DNA of 64,000 bases from contig NC_053422.1 of NCBI RefSeq assembly GCF_016859285.1, forward strand, positions 16,785,001 through 16,849,000. Reading direction: 5' to 3'. Below, piece after piece: positions 27,471 to 40,859 of the stretch. A program made the position numbers and the translations under genes. Positions within the stretch are counted from its first letter, which is position 1; each line of letters opens with the position of its first letter. The notes under the pieces are model-generated. The model worked only from the letters and a program-made list of their open reading frames with translations. It did no database searches and was not told the DNA's origin. The DNA is from Xiphias gladius. Its lineage: Eukaryota; Chordata; Actinopteri; Istiophoriformes; Xiphiidae.

Positions 27471-30400
27471 GTTAAGTTAACTGAATGTATATTTTGAACA
27501 TGACTGATATGATACTGAGAATATAAACACTGCACATGGGAAAAGTTAGGTGTGTTTTTAAGCAAGATATCATTTATAATATACAATAAAACGCCTGAAA
27601 TTGCGCAAAGTATTGTTTCCTTATGTCTCAAAATATCTGTTTAAATATTAAACTAAGAAACCTTCCAATTCCAATTACACTCTAAATTCTCATGTGTACT
27701 TTAATAGAATTTGGTTCTTAATGATAAATATGCAAAAAGCTCAGACTTTCCATTTAAGTCTGGTTAATACTACTGTATATACAATAACACTGTATACAAC
27801 TTCAGGCTTGCATGAGTGTTGGCGTATACATATCAGTTCTACAGAAGGTGACAGCATTTATCTGTGGCGCAGACAGACCAAACCGAGACCAACAGACAAG
27901 TGGGTAAACAGACAGACCCCACCTCCCCTCCACCTGTCTGCCCTCCACGCTCATATCAGAGAGCTTTTAGCACCAAGCCAGAGGTCCATGATGTCAGGCT
28001 AATGTCTAACACTTCAACAGACTGACAGTAACATTTACACATATGTTGACAGAACAGCCTTCGTCACAGATTTTCTGTTTTTTGGTAATAGTAAAAAACG
28101 CTGACCCCAATACAACATGCTCAGAGTTTTCTCAGTATAAATAGTATGTATGTCTCAATGCAACACCAAGGTAGCAAACACACATATCTCCAACTCTGTT
28201 CCTGAAAAAGAGGCTTCTGAATGGTTTAATGGACAAAGGAGAAAAAAAAAAAATCATATCCGATGACTGATACCACTTATGATGAGGACAGGGTTAGAAT
28301 ATCCTGCAGTGAAGTGGTGCGTTCCCATTACTGCATCTCTCCATCTCTGAAAATGGCTTCATTAACAGACCAGTACCGAGAGCTCCCTTGCTAAGTGTAT
28401 GAACGTGCTGTACCCCAAGGATCCGCCGGAATGGCTGAGGTGAAGTCCATTAACACCCGACAGCTTGTTTTTTGACCACTAAATAAAACAGGGCATTTTT
28501 CTGTGTCAGCAGTAAAAAATAGCTTTTAGCTTAAGAGCTGGGGAGCACAAATTTCTGGGGTTGAAAACTCCACTCCAAGAAGTGAATTAAACCCCACAGA
28601 TTGGGTTGCTGATACTGTATCATCACAGGTGTTGATCTAGACCCAGGCGAATTTGTAAATTGTCATATGAAGACCAATGTCATAGAGTCCTCAGAAATTC
28701 ATCCACCTAGAAAACAGCTTCAAGTCGTAACTTGTCTAGAGACTAGCCAAGCAGGATCTTATGACTTTTTTGAGTCATCTAAGTGCCAATTCTTATTAAA
28801 TGAAACTGCCACTGTGGTCCTAATCAGAATACAATGGAGGATAATGTACCAAAGACAATTGTGGGTTTTCCTAATGTGTCGTTCATTTTAACTTGTTCAA
28901 GATCAGAGTCTGCACCTAAATGCCTAAAATGAAATAAAATGTCTGTATCCAAACGGTGGCTTGGGGGTAATAAAGCCCAGGCTGTCTTCTGCTGGGGATA
29001 AATCCACATCTCACATAACCTGTCCTGCTCTTCTGGCATACTTCTTGATCCCTCAGGCAACCAGAGCCGGCTACCACTGAGCCAATGACATAGCTCTTAT
29101 TTTCCCAGCACTTTTGCTCCAATCATGTGTCACCTGATGAAACGCTACACCCTAGTCACCATTATTCGTCTAGATACAGGAGCCTCTGGAATGTATCAGA
29201 TTCCTGCCTCAGGGGGTAAGCACCTTGGAAACATGGTCCTACCTCCACCACCAAGCCCCCCACCCCGCCCTCTCTCTCTCTTCAACTATCTTTCCATTCA
29301 GCAAAATTCCACTAGAGGCCTGCTTGATTTACACCGCCTCATTGCCCATCTAACGTGCTCACATTTTTGATGTACATCACACAATAGAAGGACATGTGAG
29401 GGGCAGTTTAGAGTTTCAGGACCGTTTCTGCTGCCTCCTTTATTTCAAAGTCCCAGCTAAAGAGTAAACATCACAATGAATGCTATCCTTTGCCCAACCA
29501 CTGTTGATGCTGGGTCACACTACCTTCCATACTTGAGAGTAAGCACTAGAGCTATACTAGAAATTATAAACGGAAAACTATTTTGTCCTAGTGCACCAGA
29601 GGTACAACCACTCTCAACCTATCTCCCCTCTCCAGTGAGCAACAGTTATGCCATACAGTCAGGCCTGTAGTATTGAGTATCTCCGAGTCACTAGCCTGCA
29701 TAATTCAGTCTTGGGAATTATGACAGTGGAAAATCATTTCCCTGGGCCGGGGATAGGAGGCCGTGGCTAATCGTTCAGTAATCTGATCTGCCTGCATACT
29801 GTAGCATTCAGCCGGGCCGCTAGCCTAGCCAGCCAGCCACACATGTGGACACCCCCGGTGCCTGCCAACTATCTGATGGAGGCTAGCACTATTCAAAAAC
29901 AACTCTCCAGGTTTTCCTGAGGATTACAGATGCTATCGGATCATTTGCTAATACTTGGTTGTGCTGTGCTGTGTAAATGTATTTACTCTGCTCCTGCTCT
30001 CCAATACCCCTCACGATAGCACAGCCTAAGCCAAAAAATGCCAGAGCCACATTCCAGGCAGAAAAAGGCACCTCAACACAAACTCATTACTTCACAAGCT
30101 ACAATGGTACGATCTGTCTCTTGCATTCTGGCATATTAATCCAAAAACTTGGCTTAATGGGGAAACAACTGAGTGTGTCTGCAGGCTATTTTGGATACAC
30201 TTCCAGTTGTAGATTCCAGTATCTTTTGGAGTCAGAGGTGTTGTAGTAGTATACGAATGAGAAGAGCCATAGGGAGTACTGTGGCACAAAGCCGTGCTTA
30301 TAGCCAGCAGAGAGGCTTTTTTTTTGGGGGGGGGGGGTTGGAAAGATGCCTGACGTCTGCCCCACTCTAAAGAGAGGTCTGCCCCCCCATACACTCAGAG

Positions 30401-31027
30401 TGGCTACAAGCGGCACTGACATGGAAAAATACAAGAGATGGCATGTTGTTTGGGCACCGCCGTTCCCTACAGTCACCTTGTGTAGCATTGAATGTGATGG
30501 TATAGTTACTGCATTACAATTAAATTTTCATCCTCTCTGCGTGGAGATAAGTAGCAATAAAGCAATCAAAGCTAGGATTGACAACAAACAACGCTCCTCT
30601 CACTGTTCCCCATTCAAGCCTAAAATCTAAAATGATGAAATGTCTGTGATGATGTTTCATTATGATAAGCAGCCAAACACTGCTTGGTGACGCGATCTGT
30701 CATATACTATCGCGCCTACGGTATTTTATCAACCACTATGTGTAGGCTTTGTAACCCAGTCGCAGCATTTCAGAGACATATCTAAGTGAAGAGATGCTTA
30801 TATATGATCAAATGGCTGCGGCAGCAGTGGCAGCCCTCATCAGCTGAAAGTGTTAGATCACAGCATGTTTGGCAGCCAGTGGGAGCAGTCAGATGGAGGG
30901 TTAGAACAACCAGACAAACAGTTGGCGTGGATAAATAGAATGCAACTTAAGGTTCAGCTCGCCACAAATTTGACAAACAAATGACAGCAACCACACTCCT
31001 TTTTTATCTAATCTGCAAATGGAATAA

Positions 31028-31047
31028 GCCCTACAGTTTTTTTTTTT
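31028..31047. repeat. Poly-T tract
   Basis: A run of about 19 T on the plus strand, equal to a poly-A run in the ndst1 transcript sense. Confidence 0.75.
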
Positions 31048-32029
31048 TTTTTTTTCGTGTGGATGCGGGGTGGAACATGTGATAAACAACACATGGCTTG
31101 GGAACAGCAAAAAAATGTGAAGCACTGGTGAAATAAATCTCATGATACATAAAACCAGAGGGACAGCACTTTTCAGTTACAAGAATGTCTTCTGCAGCTG
31201 AGGCGAAATGCAGGGAAAGTCCTCATGACTTTGCCAAATACATTCTGAGCGTGAGTCATTCTCCTTTAGTAATCTCTTACTCACATAGGTGCACGCCTGC
31301 ACGCGTGTACACCCCAAGGCAACAGATTTCAGGCAGGTCTGGACTGCCCCTTTTTTTTTTTTTCCCCTCTACAGATCAAGTCAAGTGTTTATAACATTTA
31401 CTAGATGCAGCTATCTTGGGGGGGGGGGGGCAGACATTTGCTCTATCTCACACCACAAAGCAGCCTCATACAGTAAAGACAGATCTTATTGAAGAATAAA
31501 CACTGCGTGACTGGTGCACTTTGCAGCAGCCACCAAGCCACATAAAAACTACATATTTAAACTATTAAAATTGAAGGCATCTCTTCAGACGGTGCCCCCC
31601 AAAGTGTCCTCGAAAAATTCAACGAGGAGCAATATTTGCAATAATCAGCCTGCAGAGGATTCCTACATAATATTCTGATGAATCTTGCCATAGCACAGCA
31701 TGTCATCAGTGCTGATAATGATCCCAAGTTGCCCGAAATCCTAAGTAATGTTAAGGCAATCGTTGCATTCCCGCGGTGATCTGCCACCTCTTGTCATGTG
31801 CACTGCTGTTATATTAGGTGGCAGACAGTCGTATCGACCTTTTAATTGTAATTTGCGCAGAAGATCGTTTGGCCTTATCATCGCAAGGCTTGGCATATGT
31901 GGGTAAATTTGCCAGTTTGATGCTGACTTGTCAAAGCTAACTTGAGGCGAGCATTTGATAAGACTCCACGCATCGCGGCTGCTACAAAGTTACAAAAACA
32001 AGTTGGTACCGGACCGCATTACGGGATCC

Positions 32030-32700
32030 GGCTGGATAAAGGAATTCCGATATCGAACCACAGAGCAGAGCGGCCGGACACAGCTCTATCCTGAGCACAA
32101 ACTTCGACGTGACCCGCTTCAACAATAACGCTAGCCTCCCCTCTCCGCTGCCACACGGACGAGCTGAAAAGCTGCACCGAGCCTCCACTATATCATATTA
32201 TGTTTCCAGCCAGGGAGGGGGGGTCAGGCCGAAAAACTGGCCTCATTCTCCGTCTGCGCCAGACAACACTCACTAGCCCGGCCTGGGAGACCGAGCGGCG
32301 GTCCCTCGGTCGAGTACCGAGCGTGCGAAAACACCCGCGACGGAGACTTGTGTTGTGTGGATGTACTCACCCTGTCTGAGTCTGGGTGGTTTCGGGACAA
32401 CGCAGGCCGGCTGGGTTGAATGCGGGATTGAAGCGCGCTGGGCGCATATAGTGGTCGTCGTCGTCGTCGTCGTCGTTTCGGTTAGCTGTCGGCCGTGATG
32501 TGGAAGCGGCACAGCGGACTCGGCTGGGAGAAATCGGGAAATCTGAGAATGCCCCTCTCTTTCTGCAGCTCTGTGCACCGGCAGTGGCCCATAACTGTCG
32601 ACAGGAGGCGCCAGCGCGGCACTCTCTCGCCTCTGATATGCGCATACACGCATGCTACACAACTCCTGAAAGAAATCACTGTGCGATCATATTTCTGCAG
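32030..32700 (-). promoter_or_regulatory. CpG-rich patch with probable ndst1 promoter and non-coding first exon
   Basis: This stretch is visibly richer in CpG than its surroundings. On the minus strand a consensus donor, CAGACAGG followed by GTGAGTAC, lies at 32371, so a non-coding first exon probably ends there. Transcription would start somewhere near 32500-32680. Reading leftwards, the next supported exon in sense is the ndst1 start exon at 4913. Linking them is inference from strand and the absence of another minus-strand gene between. GC-rich open frames here disagree with each other and match nothing known. Confidence 0.5.
32454..32476. repeat. (TCG)n trinucleotide repeat in the probable ndst1 leader exon
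   Basis: Seven to eight perfect TCG units on the plus strand, read as GAC/CGA units in the ndst1 sense. It lies within the CpG-rich first-exon region. Confidence 0.9.
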
Positions 32701-34840
32701 GGGCTTATCTGCATCCGTGCTCTTCAGTAGTGCGATTAGAGCGGCCTCGTTGTGCTCTGTGTTATTACCCTACTCGGAATTGAATTGTGCGGTGATATAG
32801 GATTTATCCCGAAAGTTTTTTGGTTTTTTTTTAATGATTCATGTTTCTTAGGAACAGGAGCTCAGGGGCAGTCGTGATGATTTTGATTAGTCACCACATC
32901 ATGCAGATTACACAACGTGAGTCCGTGCAAAATGTAGTCCTTTTCTTATATGTATCATCAGTTTTGCATCAATGGTTTTTTTAAATTAAATCAGTTTCCT
33001 AATAATACATCACTCCAATTTTCCGATAAGAAATATTATCATCGCTCATAGTACTCAATCATAGTGGCCTTGTGGTACTCATGCTTTGCTATAATTCCTC
33101 TAGAGACATGTCATTTTCTGATACCGTGCAACACTTTTAAGGCATATTTCAAACATCTTTTGAGGGTAATATTTCTGATAGAATATCTCTAAATGATTAT
33201 TGCTACCGAGAATGAACAACAAAAGTAGATTGAGGACAACAAATAGCCTATAAATGAACAAGAAATATTAATTGAATCATAAATGAACAATAATACAGGA
33301 AATATACCTCAATTAAAACTATTGTCTCAGTGTACCGTACAGGAGCATACAGTATAACACTGTCAGAACCATCGACACCACTCTAAGAATAAAATTTCTT
33401 TGAAAGGAGCTCTGAAACGTGGAGCAGCTGTGATGTAGTAGTACACCTACAAAACCCCTGACCTTGTGACTCATGAGGTTGGTGATTTTGATTACAGAGT
33501 GGCTAAATCCGAGACAAAGCCGTCCTTCAAAACAGCTTTGGCTGTCTCATCCACATCACATGATAGAGGAGACAGGGTCACACGACTCATTAAGACAAAG
33601 AAGGCGATGCCCAGAAGGTTTACTTTGGTGTCCCACTAAAAACAGAGCAAGACTCAGACTGTGCTTGGCTTCGAAAGACACATGAGGAGGAGGAGGAGGC
33701 CAGTAGAGGTTGCGTTTTAATCTTTTCTCGCAGAAATACGATCACAGGAGCAACTGTTGATCAATGATCTGTGTCACCTAGCTGAGGAGCAAATGAGGCT
33801 GATTATACCCCCGAAGTCAAAGCATCTGACTCATACATCAGAAACAACGGAAGAGAATAGAGATGTTTGTTTTTTTTCCACATGGCAGTAGTCTAAAAGT
33901 ACAGAAGACTTTCTTTTATGACCTAATGAGTGGCAGCTGCACTATGAAAGAGTTGCCAGCTCTTCAGGCCTGTGTCTAATCCTTGTCCCTTGACTCCACA
34001 GCCTCACCCTGACCTTAAATAAACATTAGAGGCTTAATGCCCATCCGTTATCTCAAACATCCTTTGCCCCACTAATTGGAGTTTCACACGGAAAAGACAC
34101 CCTGACCTGAATCGGAACAGGTGGATAGATAAACTGTAAGTGGACTACACTATTGGCTTATAAAAGCTTGCACACACCAGCCAATCAGTCTGTCTGTCTC
34201 TCACTCACACACGCAGTGGTGGAAATAGTGCACACACCCTATACCTAAGAATGAGTTGCAGTACCACAATTTATTACTCGGTTACAAGTAAAATTCCTGC
34301 ATTAAAATCTTATTTTAAAATTAATTAATTGTTTAAAATTAAGCAAATAAATTAATAAACGTAAAATTACTCAGTATGCAGAGTGACTCCTTTCCATAGG
34401 TTACAATATAAAATCTAGGATTATTATTACTGATGCATTCCGCATTAATATTTTCAATATTGTCAATGGTCAGTGGAGCTGATTTTGACTACATTATACG
34501 TTTATTTAAGAACAATGCATATTTTATGAGATTACCGTATGCTTTGTATGTAAATCTGAAACTGCAAAGGCAAAAGTAACTGATGTCCAATAAATTTAGC
34601 GGGGAAAAAATGAAAGAATATTTTCTTCTGAAATAAAGTGGAGAAGAAGTATAAGGTAGTATCAAATGTAATACTCAAGTAAAGTACACGTACATGAAAA
34701 TAGTGCTTCATTGCACACAGTTACAAAATCATCTTTACACCTAAGCTGCCGGTGCCAGAGTTACCTTTGACATACAGCCAGTATTACTACTTATTTGAAT
34801 GTGTTGCTTTTTCTTAAGTGGGTTATCTTGAAATAGGGCG
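32701..34840. other. Intergenic region between ndst1 and rbm22 (head to head)
   Basis: About 2.1 kb separates the presumed ndst1 first exon from the rbm22 leader. It holds a GGA run near 33683-33699 and a repeat copy at 34213-34720. No open frame is convincing. Part may serve both genes as promoter sequence. Confidence 0.5.
34213..34720. mobile_element. Dispersed repeat of the GTGGTGGAAA / ACTCAAGTA type, copy 1
   Basis: Typical words include GCAGTGGTGGAAA at the left, TACTCGGTTACAAGTAAAAT, TGTCAATGGTCAGTGGAGCT, and AATACTCAAGTAAAGTACACGTAC at the right. A related copy lies at 48478-49205. Repeats with this wording are frequent in spiny-rayed fish. No coding capacity is seen. Confidence 0.6.
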
Positions 34841-34929
34841 ACACCCTAAGGGGAAACGTGGCTCTCTGGCGCGGTGCATTGTGGACGGACACTCGCGTTG
34901 TTTGGCCCGTTTGGCTCGCACTCTGCAAA

Positions 34930-37900
34930 ATGGCGACGTCCCTGGGATCGAACACTTACAATAGACAGAACTGGGAAGACGCGGTACGTTTAATCGGCAA
35001 TACAGTGTTAAGGGGCAGGGAGTACGACTAAAACACACCAATTTCCAGTTACATTCCAGGAGCTAACATGATTGCAAAACTGGCCTGCTTGCCACTAACA
35101 CGGCAGGTTTGCCTAATAGCTAGTTAACCTTCCGCTAGCTAGTAGTAGAAGCGTGGGTGCTAGATTCTTAGCATGTCGGCGTTAGCTACAATGTTAGCGA
35201 TAATTTGTAAAAAAAAATAAATATATATATATATTACCATTTCCTCTGGATACAGCAGCAATGAGCTACAGACGTTGGACGATATCACCCAGGATTGTGC
35301 TCAAAATAAGCTATCTCGGTCTCGTAAATCTAAACGTGTGTTATGCCATTGTTAGCCGTAGAAGCTAATCAGGGCTAGCACTTGCAGGCTAACAATAATA
35401 AAACGAAGCTACGTCAAGTAACTGGCCAACAATTTCAACTCATAACTGGTATATGCAGAACCGAACCGGTCCTACACAGCACCATGTTATCTCCCGTTGT
35501 GTTGGATTTTGGCCTTGACAGTTTTAACTCAAAAAGATGCAAATGTAGCTTAGAAGGCGGCCAGAGAAAAGGACCAAACCTCATTGTTTGACGAGTATAT
35601 CATAACTTGTCCTCCCCCTCATGGAAATATCAGAAGAACCGTCCACTGTGTTATAAACAGCTCCCAGTTCTATAAACAGATGTCTGTTTGCCATTTGAAC
35701 CATTAGTGTTGTTTTCCGGTCATCTTATACACAAAACGGTCATTGTATTGGAAAACTAGCAAACTGATGTAACCTAGCATTTGAGCCAAGTTTAAGTTGT
35801 CACTTTTCAGTGTCATCAAACAACTGTATTTTTGAACCACCTTAAAAAAGTCCCTAACCATACTATATAAGGCAACAAATCAGTTTCCTCTCTTGAGGTT
35901 TGGCACAACAGGGCCTTTGGCCAATGTTGGTTTTATCGGGACACTAGAATATAAACTTTGGAACCCTAGACTATGTAGTTGACGTTTGTGCCACAAGAGC
36001 TGCTCATATTTAGGTGTTTGGCTGATGCTCTCAGTGGAATGGATTGAGGCAAGGTCATTTTCAGCGGCTAGCACTTGGACTGAAACAACATCCTTCAACA
36101 GATGGGAAAGTAGAAGTGAGCAGGTCCCATTGCACTCCCTGTATACACATGTAACTTTGCTAAAATGCCAAGAGTAGAAAGTGAAACACATATAACAGGC
36201 CAAGTTTCTGCTTTAGAAACTTAAGGGGTTTTTTTTGTTTTTTTTTTTTACTAAATGAACATCTGTTTTCTTATGTCCTCCAGGATTTTCCTATTCTGTG
36301 TCAGACATGTTTAGGAGAAAATCCTTACATCCGTATGGTGAGTGAGCATTACTCTGTCGTTGTAATGAATAGGGGCCATTTTTTAATAGTGTTGATTGAA
36401 ATAAGGTGTGCAGATTTAAATTGTTCATGCTTTGTATTACAGACCAAGGAAAAGTACGGGAAAGAATGCAAGGTATGTTTTGTATTCATATTTCAAATCA
36501 TGGATGCACACATATGCAGCACACAACACAGTTTAACTTAAAGTGGTATCACTATGTTCCATGTAAGAATATTTATACATTTTCATTCTTTGCCCATCAG
36601 ATATGTGCTCGACCCTTTACTGTGTTCCGATGGTGTCCAGGGACACGAATGCGTTTCAAGAAGACAGAGGTCTGTCAGACCTGCAGTAAAATGAAGAATG
36701 TTTGTCAGACATGTCTGCTCGACCTGGAGTATGGTGAGTCTCTGGGACTGACTCCTTGTAATCTGTAAATGTAATTTGGCCTGTGTACATTTGTGGTTTG
36801 CTGAAGCGTATAGCTATGTGAGTTTAACCATCTTGTCACACTTTTTGTTTTACAGGTTTGCCTATCCAGGTCCGAGACACTGGGCTTGCTATTAAAGATG
36901 AGGTTCCTAAGTCAGATGTGAACAAAGAGTACTACACACAGAACATGGAGAGAGAGGTAAAGTTGTATTCTGATGTTAGCAAAAAATGTTTTTCCTATTT
37001 TAAACTTATTTTCATACAGCTACAACAGCTAACCCTAGTTTTAGGGATGTCCTGATAACTTTTCTTAGTCCCCAGTTTCAAATCCCTAAAATAATGAGTA
37101 TCTGGTGAAACGGAGTCTAATCCAATTTTTATTGTAATTATTTTTCCGACAGTGTATGTCTTTTAAGTATATAATTGGCATGAGTTATATAATTTAGATA
37201 TGTCTGATATGTGAATATTTTTGCATTAAGAAAATGCCTGCATCGCAGTTTTCCTTTTGAGTTTCGTATAGTAATTTGTATTGTCCACGGAGAGGAGAGT
37301 CATGATGAATAGTTGGCAGAAAGGTTTCAACAGGGTTTAGCTTGTCTTTATTTTCACAAAGAATAATATACTGGAAGTAAATGCTTATTTTAACCATCAA
37401 TACCATGCTAGAGGTTTGGTTCACCTATAAAATTTCACTAAAATAGGCCTAAAACATATGTTACTTTCTACAAATGGGATTTGTCTGTCATTGATCTCTC
37501 ATGTGTATTTGGACCTCTATGTTCCCAGATAGCCAATTCAGATGGCACACGGCCGGTGGGTCAGCTAGGTAAGGCCACCAGCTCTAGTGATATGTTGCTG
37601 AAACTGGCCCGTACAACACCATATTACAAGAGGAACCGGCCGCACATCTGCTCCTTCTGGGTGAAAGGAGAGTGTAAGAGAGGGGAAGAGTGTCCCTACA
37701 GGTGAGTGGCACTTCATGACACAGGCTATAGTTTCTGTGTCTTAGAGGTTAAACTTGGTGATGTAGGCTCAACAGTGCACGGTGGAGCTGATTGCTTCTA
37801 ATCTTGAACTTTTTTTTTTTTTTTTTTTTAAATAATACATGAATTTTGCATTTATTTTTTGAGTAGTTACTGCCATAGGCAAAATAGCAATTGGTTTGTT

Positions 37901-39820
37901 CTTATGGGTTAGTCACTGTATTTTCCTTATATTTGTTACAGTGGTTGTACTGTCAGCATTTGCTCATTATGGTTCTCCTTTTTCACGCAGGCATGAGAAG
38001 CCAACAGATCCTGATGATCCACTGGCTGACCAAAACATTAAGGACCGTTACTATGGTATCAATGACCCAGTAGCTGACAAGCTGCTGAAGCGAGCCTCAA
38101 CTATGCCCCGCCTGGACCCACCAGAGGACAAGTCCATCACCACCCTCTACATAGGGGGTTTGGGAGATACTGTCACAGATGGAGATCTCAAGTAAGGATT
38201 TCTATTTCATTACAAGCCCTTGCACAACTTCCTGTGGTCATTAAGACCGGGTTTACTTATTTTCTAGATATAATAGTGTCACTGACTGTACAATTACTGT
38301 TGACTGTTGTTACAATTTTAAACCTTTTATATCCAGTGTTTTGGTTCTATATTTTTCTCTGTTATTGCAGGAGTCACTTTTACCAGTTTGGTGAGATTCG
38401 CACCATCACCATAGTCCAGAGGCAGCAGTGTGCCTTCATCCAGTTTGCCACACGACAGGCAGCTGAAATGGCTGCTGAGAAGTCCTTCAACAAACTGATC
38501 ATTAATGGACGGAGGCTCACTGTCAAATGGGGAAGGTAAGAAGTTGATCAAGATGGTAAAGGTTAAGCATTAGGGTGTCTGTCTCCAACCTGACCTCCTG
38601 ACACTGAATCCACTAACAGTAGGTCATGCAGCTGTGCATTGTGTGGATTCAACCACGAAAAGCATCTCCTGCCACCTGATTTAATATTTTGTAGCTTCCA
38701 TACACCTCCACTAAGCAGAGCCACTTGGGAGGAGAGATGGAGATTTTATAGTGATAATTTGTTCATTAACACCAAGAAGTATTCAGAGAGTAAGTGTGTT
38801 TGAAATTAACAGGATGGAGTTATACCACCATCACAGTCACAACAGAGATTAAACTGACAGCAGTGCCTTTAAAATATTTTTACAGACACTGGTTTGTCTT
38901 TTATGGTTTGTCTTTTTAAGGTCCCAGGCAGCAAGAGGAAAAGAGGGCATCAAAGATGGTGTCAGCGAGATGGGTACCAGACTTGATCCCGTACCTGGAC
39001 TGCCTGGAGGTGAGTCTGCAAACACAGGCAGAGTTTGTGTGTGTCTGTGTGTGTGTCTGTGTGTGTGGACATAGCCCTGTGAGGTTAGTCTAATCTAAAG
39101 TAGTATTTAATGTCTACTTCTGAACTTTTTCTTTTGATCGTTGAATCATTAATTCAACCCTGTTGGTGTAATATACACTGACAACTGTGCAGGCAGAAAT
39201 AGAAAAATGCTTATTTCTATTGAGAGTGGAAAGATGTAACACCAGGATTACTATTGAAGTGTGCTTCTATGTTTATAGTTTTACTGATTTCCCCGACTGT
39301 CTCTCTTTGTGCTAAAGCTCTTCCTCCACCACCATCTTTGGATGAAGAGGCTCCTGCAAACTACTTCAATCTGGACCCTAGCACCTCTCCTGCTGTCATG
39401 AACATTGCTCTGCCCCCACCTCCAGGCATCAACCCGCCTCCCCCTGGTAAAAGTATAACCTGCACCCAGATGCAGTTTATATCACATACATATTAAAATA
39501 TGATATATATCAAATATAAATTTGCTAATTAAAATAATCCTTTTAACTTTATATTGGTATTAACTTTGGTATTAATTTTTACACATTTAATTAAAATGAT
39601 TTTAAACAGTGAGAAAAGGTAGATGCCTAATGCTGTATTCTCTTTCTTTTCATCTCCTCAATCAGGTTTTGGCCCTCCAATGTTTCACCCCATGGGTCCC
39701 ATGGCTCCACCTATGCCTCCTCCAATGAGCATGAGACCTCCTGGTCAAATCCACTACCCGTCCCAGGATCCTCAGCGCATGGGTGCCCATGCTGCACATG
39801 GCTCACGCCATGGTGATTAG
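34930..39820 (+). CDS. rbm22: Pre-mRNA-splicing factor RBM22
   Basis: Spliceosome protein that contacts U6 snRNA and pre-mRNA near the catalytic centre (yeast counterpart Cwc2/Slt11). Eleven exons join in phase: 34930-34983, 36284-36337, 36443-36472, 36601-36733, 36856-36956, 37529-37701, 37991-38191, 38371-38535, 38921-39009, 39318-39446 and 39666-39820. They give 427 aa, against about 420 in human. It starts [18 protein letters not shown], as in the family. The N-terminal zinc-binding region has CxxC pairs (LCQTC, CKIC, VCQTC, VCQTC). A CCCH finger follows (C165-x7-C173-x5-C179-x3-H183). One RRM spans about residues 232-305 with RNP2 LYIGGL and RNP1-like QCAFIQF. The C-terminus is rich in Pro, Gly and Met and ends near [13 protein letters not shown]. 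It is convergent with myoz3. All splice sites are GT-AG and no damage is seen. Confidence 0.97.
34984..36283 (+). other. rbm22 intron 1
   Basis: AT-rich, with a short TA run near 35218-35235 and a T run near 36230-36250. Frames in it on both strands lack ATG-supported similarity. The other rbm22 introns, including 36957-37528 (572 bp) and 38536-38920 (385 bp), likewise show nothing recognisable. Confidence 0.7.
37811..37829. repeat. Poly-T tract in an rbm22 intron
   Basis: A run of about 19 T upstream of exon 7, too far from the acceptor to be its polypyrimidine tract. Confidence 0.75.
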
Positions 39821-40440
39821 CTGCACAAGTGAAATCATACTATGATTAGGTGTCATTCTTTTCTTTGAGTCAAACCTGGTCAGGTGCTTTCACTTCAGAT
39901 GGTGTCAGTGGGCCTGAAACCTGCTGACTACTTCTTCCTGGAGAAATACACTGTATAGAAAACAGTTATTTCTTACAGGTTTACTTCCGATTTTTAGCAC
40001 CTGAGTGCAGTGAATGAACTGAAGGGGCACCATCTGTGTCTGGAGAGACAACATCCAGGATCTTACCAGATGACTTTATCAGTACTCGCAGTTAAAAAGT
40101 ACCAGAACAGCATCTAAACAGTGCAATTTAACCCATTAAAAGACTTCAAACATAGGAGTACTGACCAATGTGATCGGTGTTTATATATTTTTAAAGGGCT
40201 CCTGTGTTTGGAGCCATTGTACATATAAAAATATGTACTTTAGGTTAAAATTGTAAATGTCCCATCGTACAAAGTATCACATGGAGGTTAATTCTGAGAA
40301 ACATTTTTAAACCTATTTCACTTACATTGACTTTTTCTTTTTTTATTTGACACAATCTTACAATTTCACAACATAAAGACTTAGTTATTGTAAGGTTTTC
40401 TTTGTATGTTGTTTTCACTTGTCATTAAAATGACTCAATT
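39821..40440 (+). other. rbm22 3' UTR (approximate end)
   Basis: It follows the TAG at 39818-39820. A variant poly(A) signal ATTAAA lies at 40424-40429, followed by a T/G-rich stretch (TTTTGTCATTG). It marks the likely end of the transcript; the myoz3 stop codon is only about 430 bp further on. Confidence 0.6.
40424..40429 (+). promoter_or_regulatory. Candidate poly(A) signal of rbm22 (ATTAAA)
   Basis: The second most common hexamer, about 600 nt after the stop and with a downstream T/G-rich element. Confidence 0.5.
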
Positions 40441-40859
40441 TTGTCATTGATCATCTCACAGGGCATACATTCATCATTATTTATCTGAGGATTTACTGTT
40501 GTGTGTGTGTGTTGTCTGGCTAGGGGAGGAAAAGAGAGACTGAAATGGTGAAGAAGGGAATGAGGTATTGAGATACTTGAGTTTGGTTGAAAGAAAAAAA
40601 TAAAAATAGGTAGGACTGATCAACCTGTGGCAGCAATGTACTGGACTCTACTGTGGTAATTAACTGATTCCAGCTTTCAGAGTTTGCCTCAGCTGTTCAA
40701 ACCGATCAGCAGCAGCAAATTTCTTTATCATGCAAGAGTGTGCCCCCCGCCCCCCACACCCACTCCTGCAGTGCCCACTGATTAACGGGGGACTATCTTT
40801 TTAGGAGGAGAGGAGCAAGCATAGGTCAGCACTTTAGTCTTTAGCTTATCAGCCCATTT

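Larger units (their letters stand above)
4914..32371 (-). other. Large 5' intron of ndst1, about 27.5 kb, with no recognisable coding gene
   Basis: Between the acceptor at 4913 and the donor at 32371 I find no exon chain matching a known protein on either strand. Open frames here are short, often begin without ATG, or are made by CA/TG repeats. The region holds microsatellites at 11514-11613, 12739-12764, 15587-15645 and 15948-16031, dispersed repeat copies near 7087, 22145, 22448 and 27364, and otherwise unremarkable AT-rich sequence. Additional non-coding leader exons or enhancers of ndst1 may lie here but cannot be recognised from sequence alone. Confidence 0.5.

Noticed and set aside
32273..32800. 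Overlapping GC-rich open frames on both strands near the CpG-rich patch
   Set aside because: High GC content lengthens random frames; the frames conflict and match nothing known. The region is better explained as promoter and leader exon.
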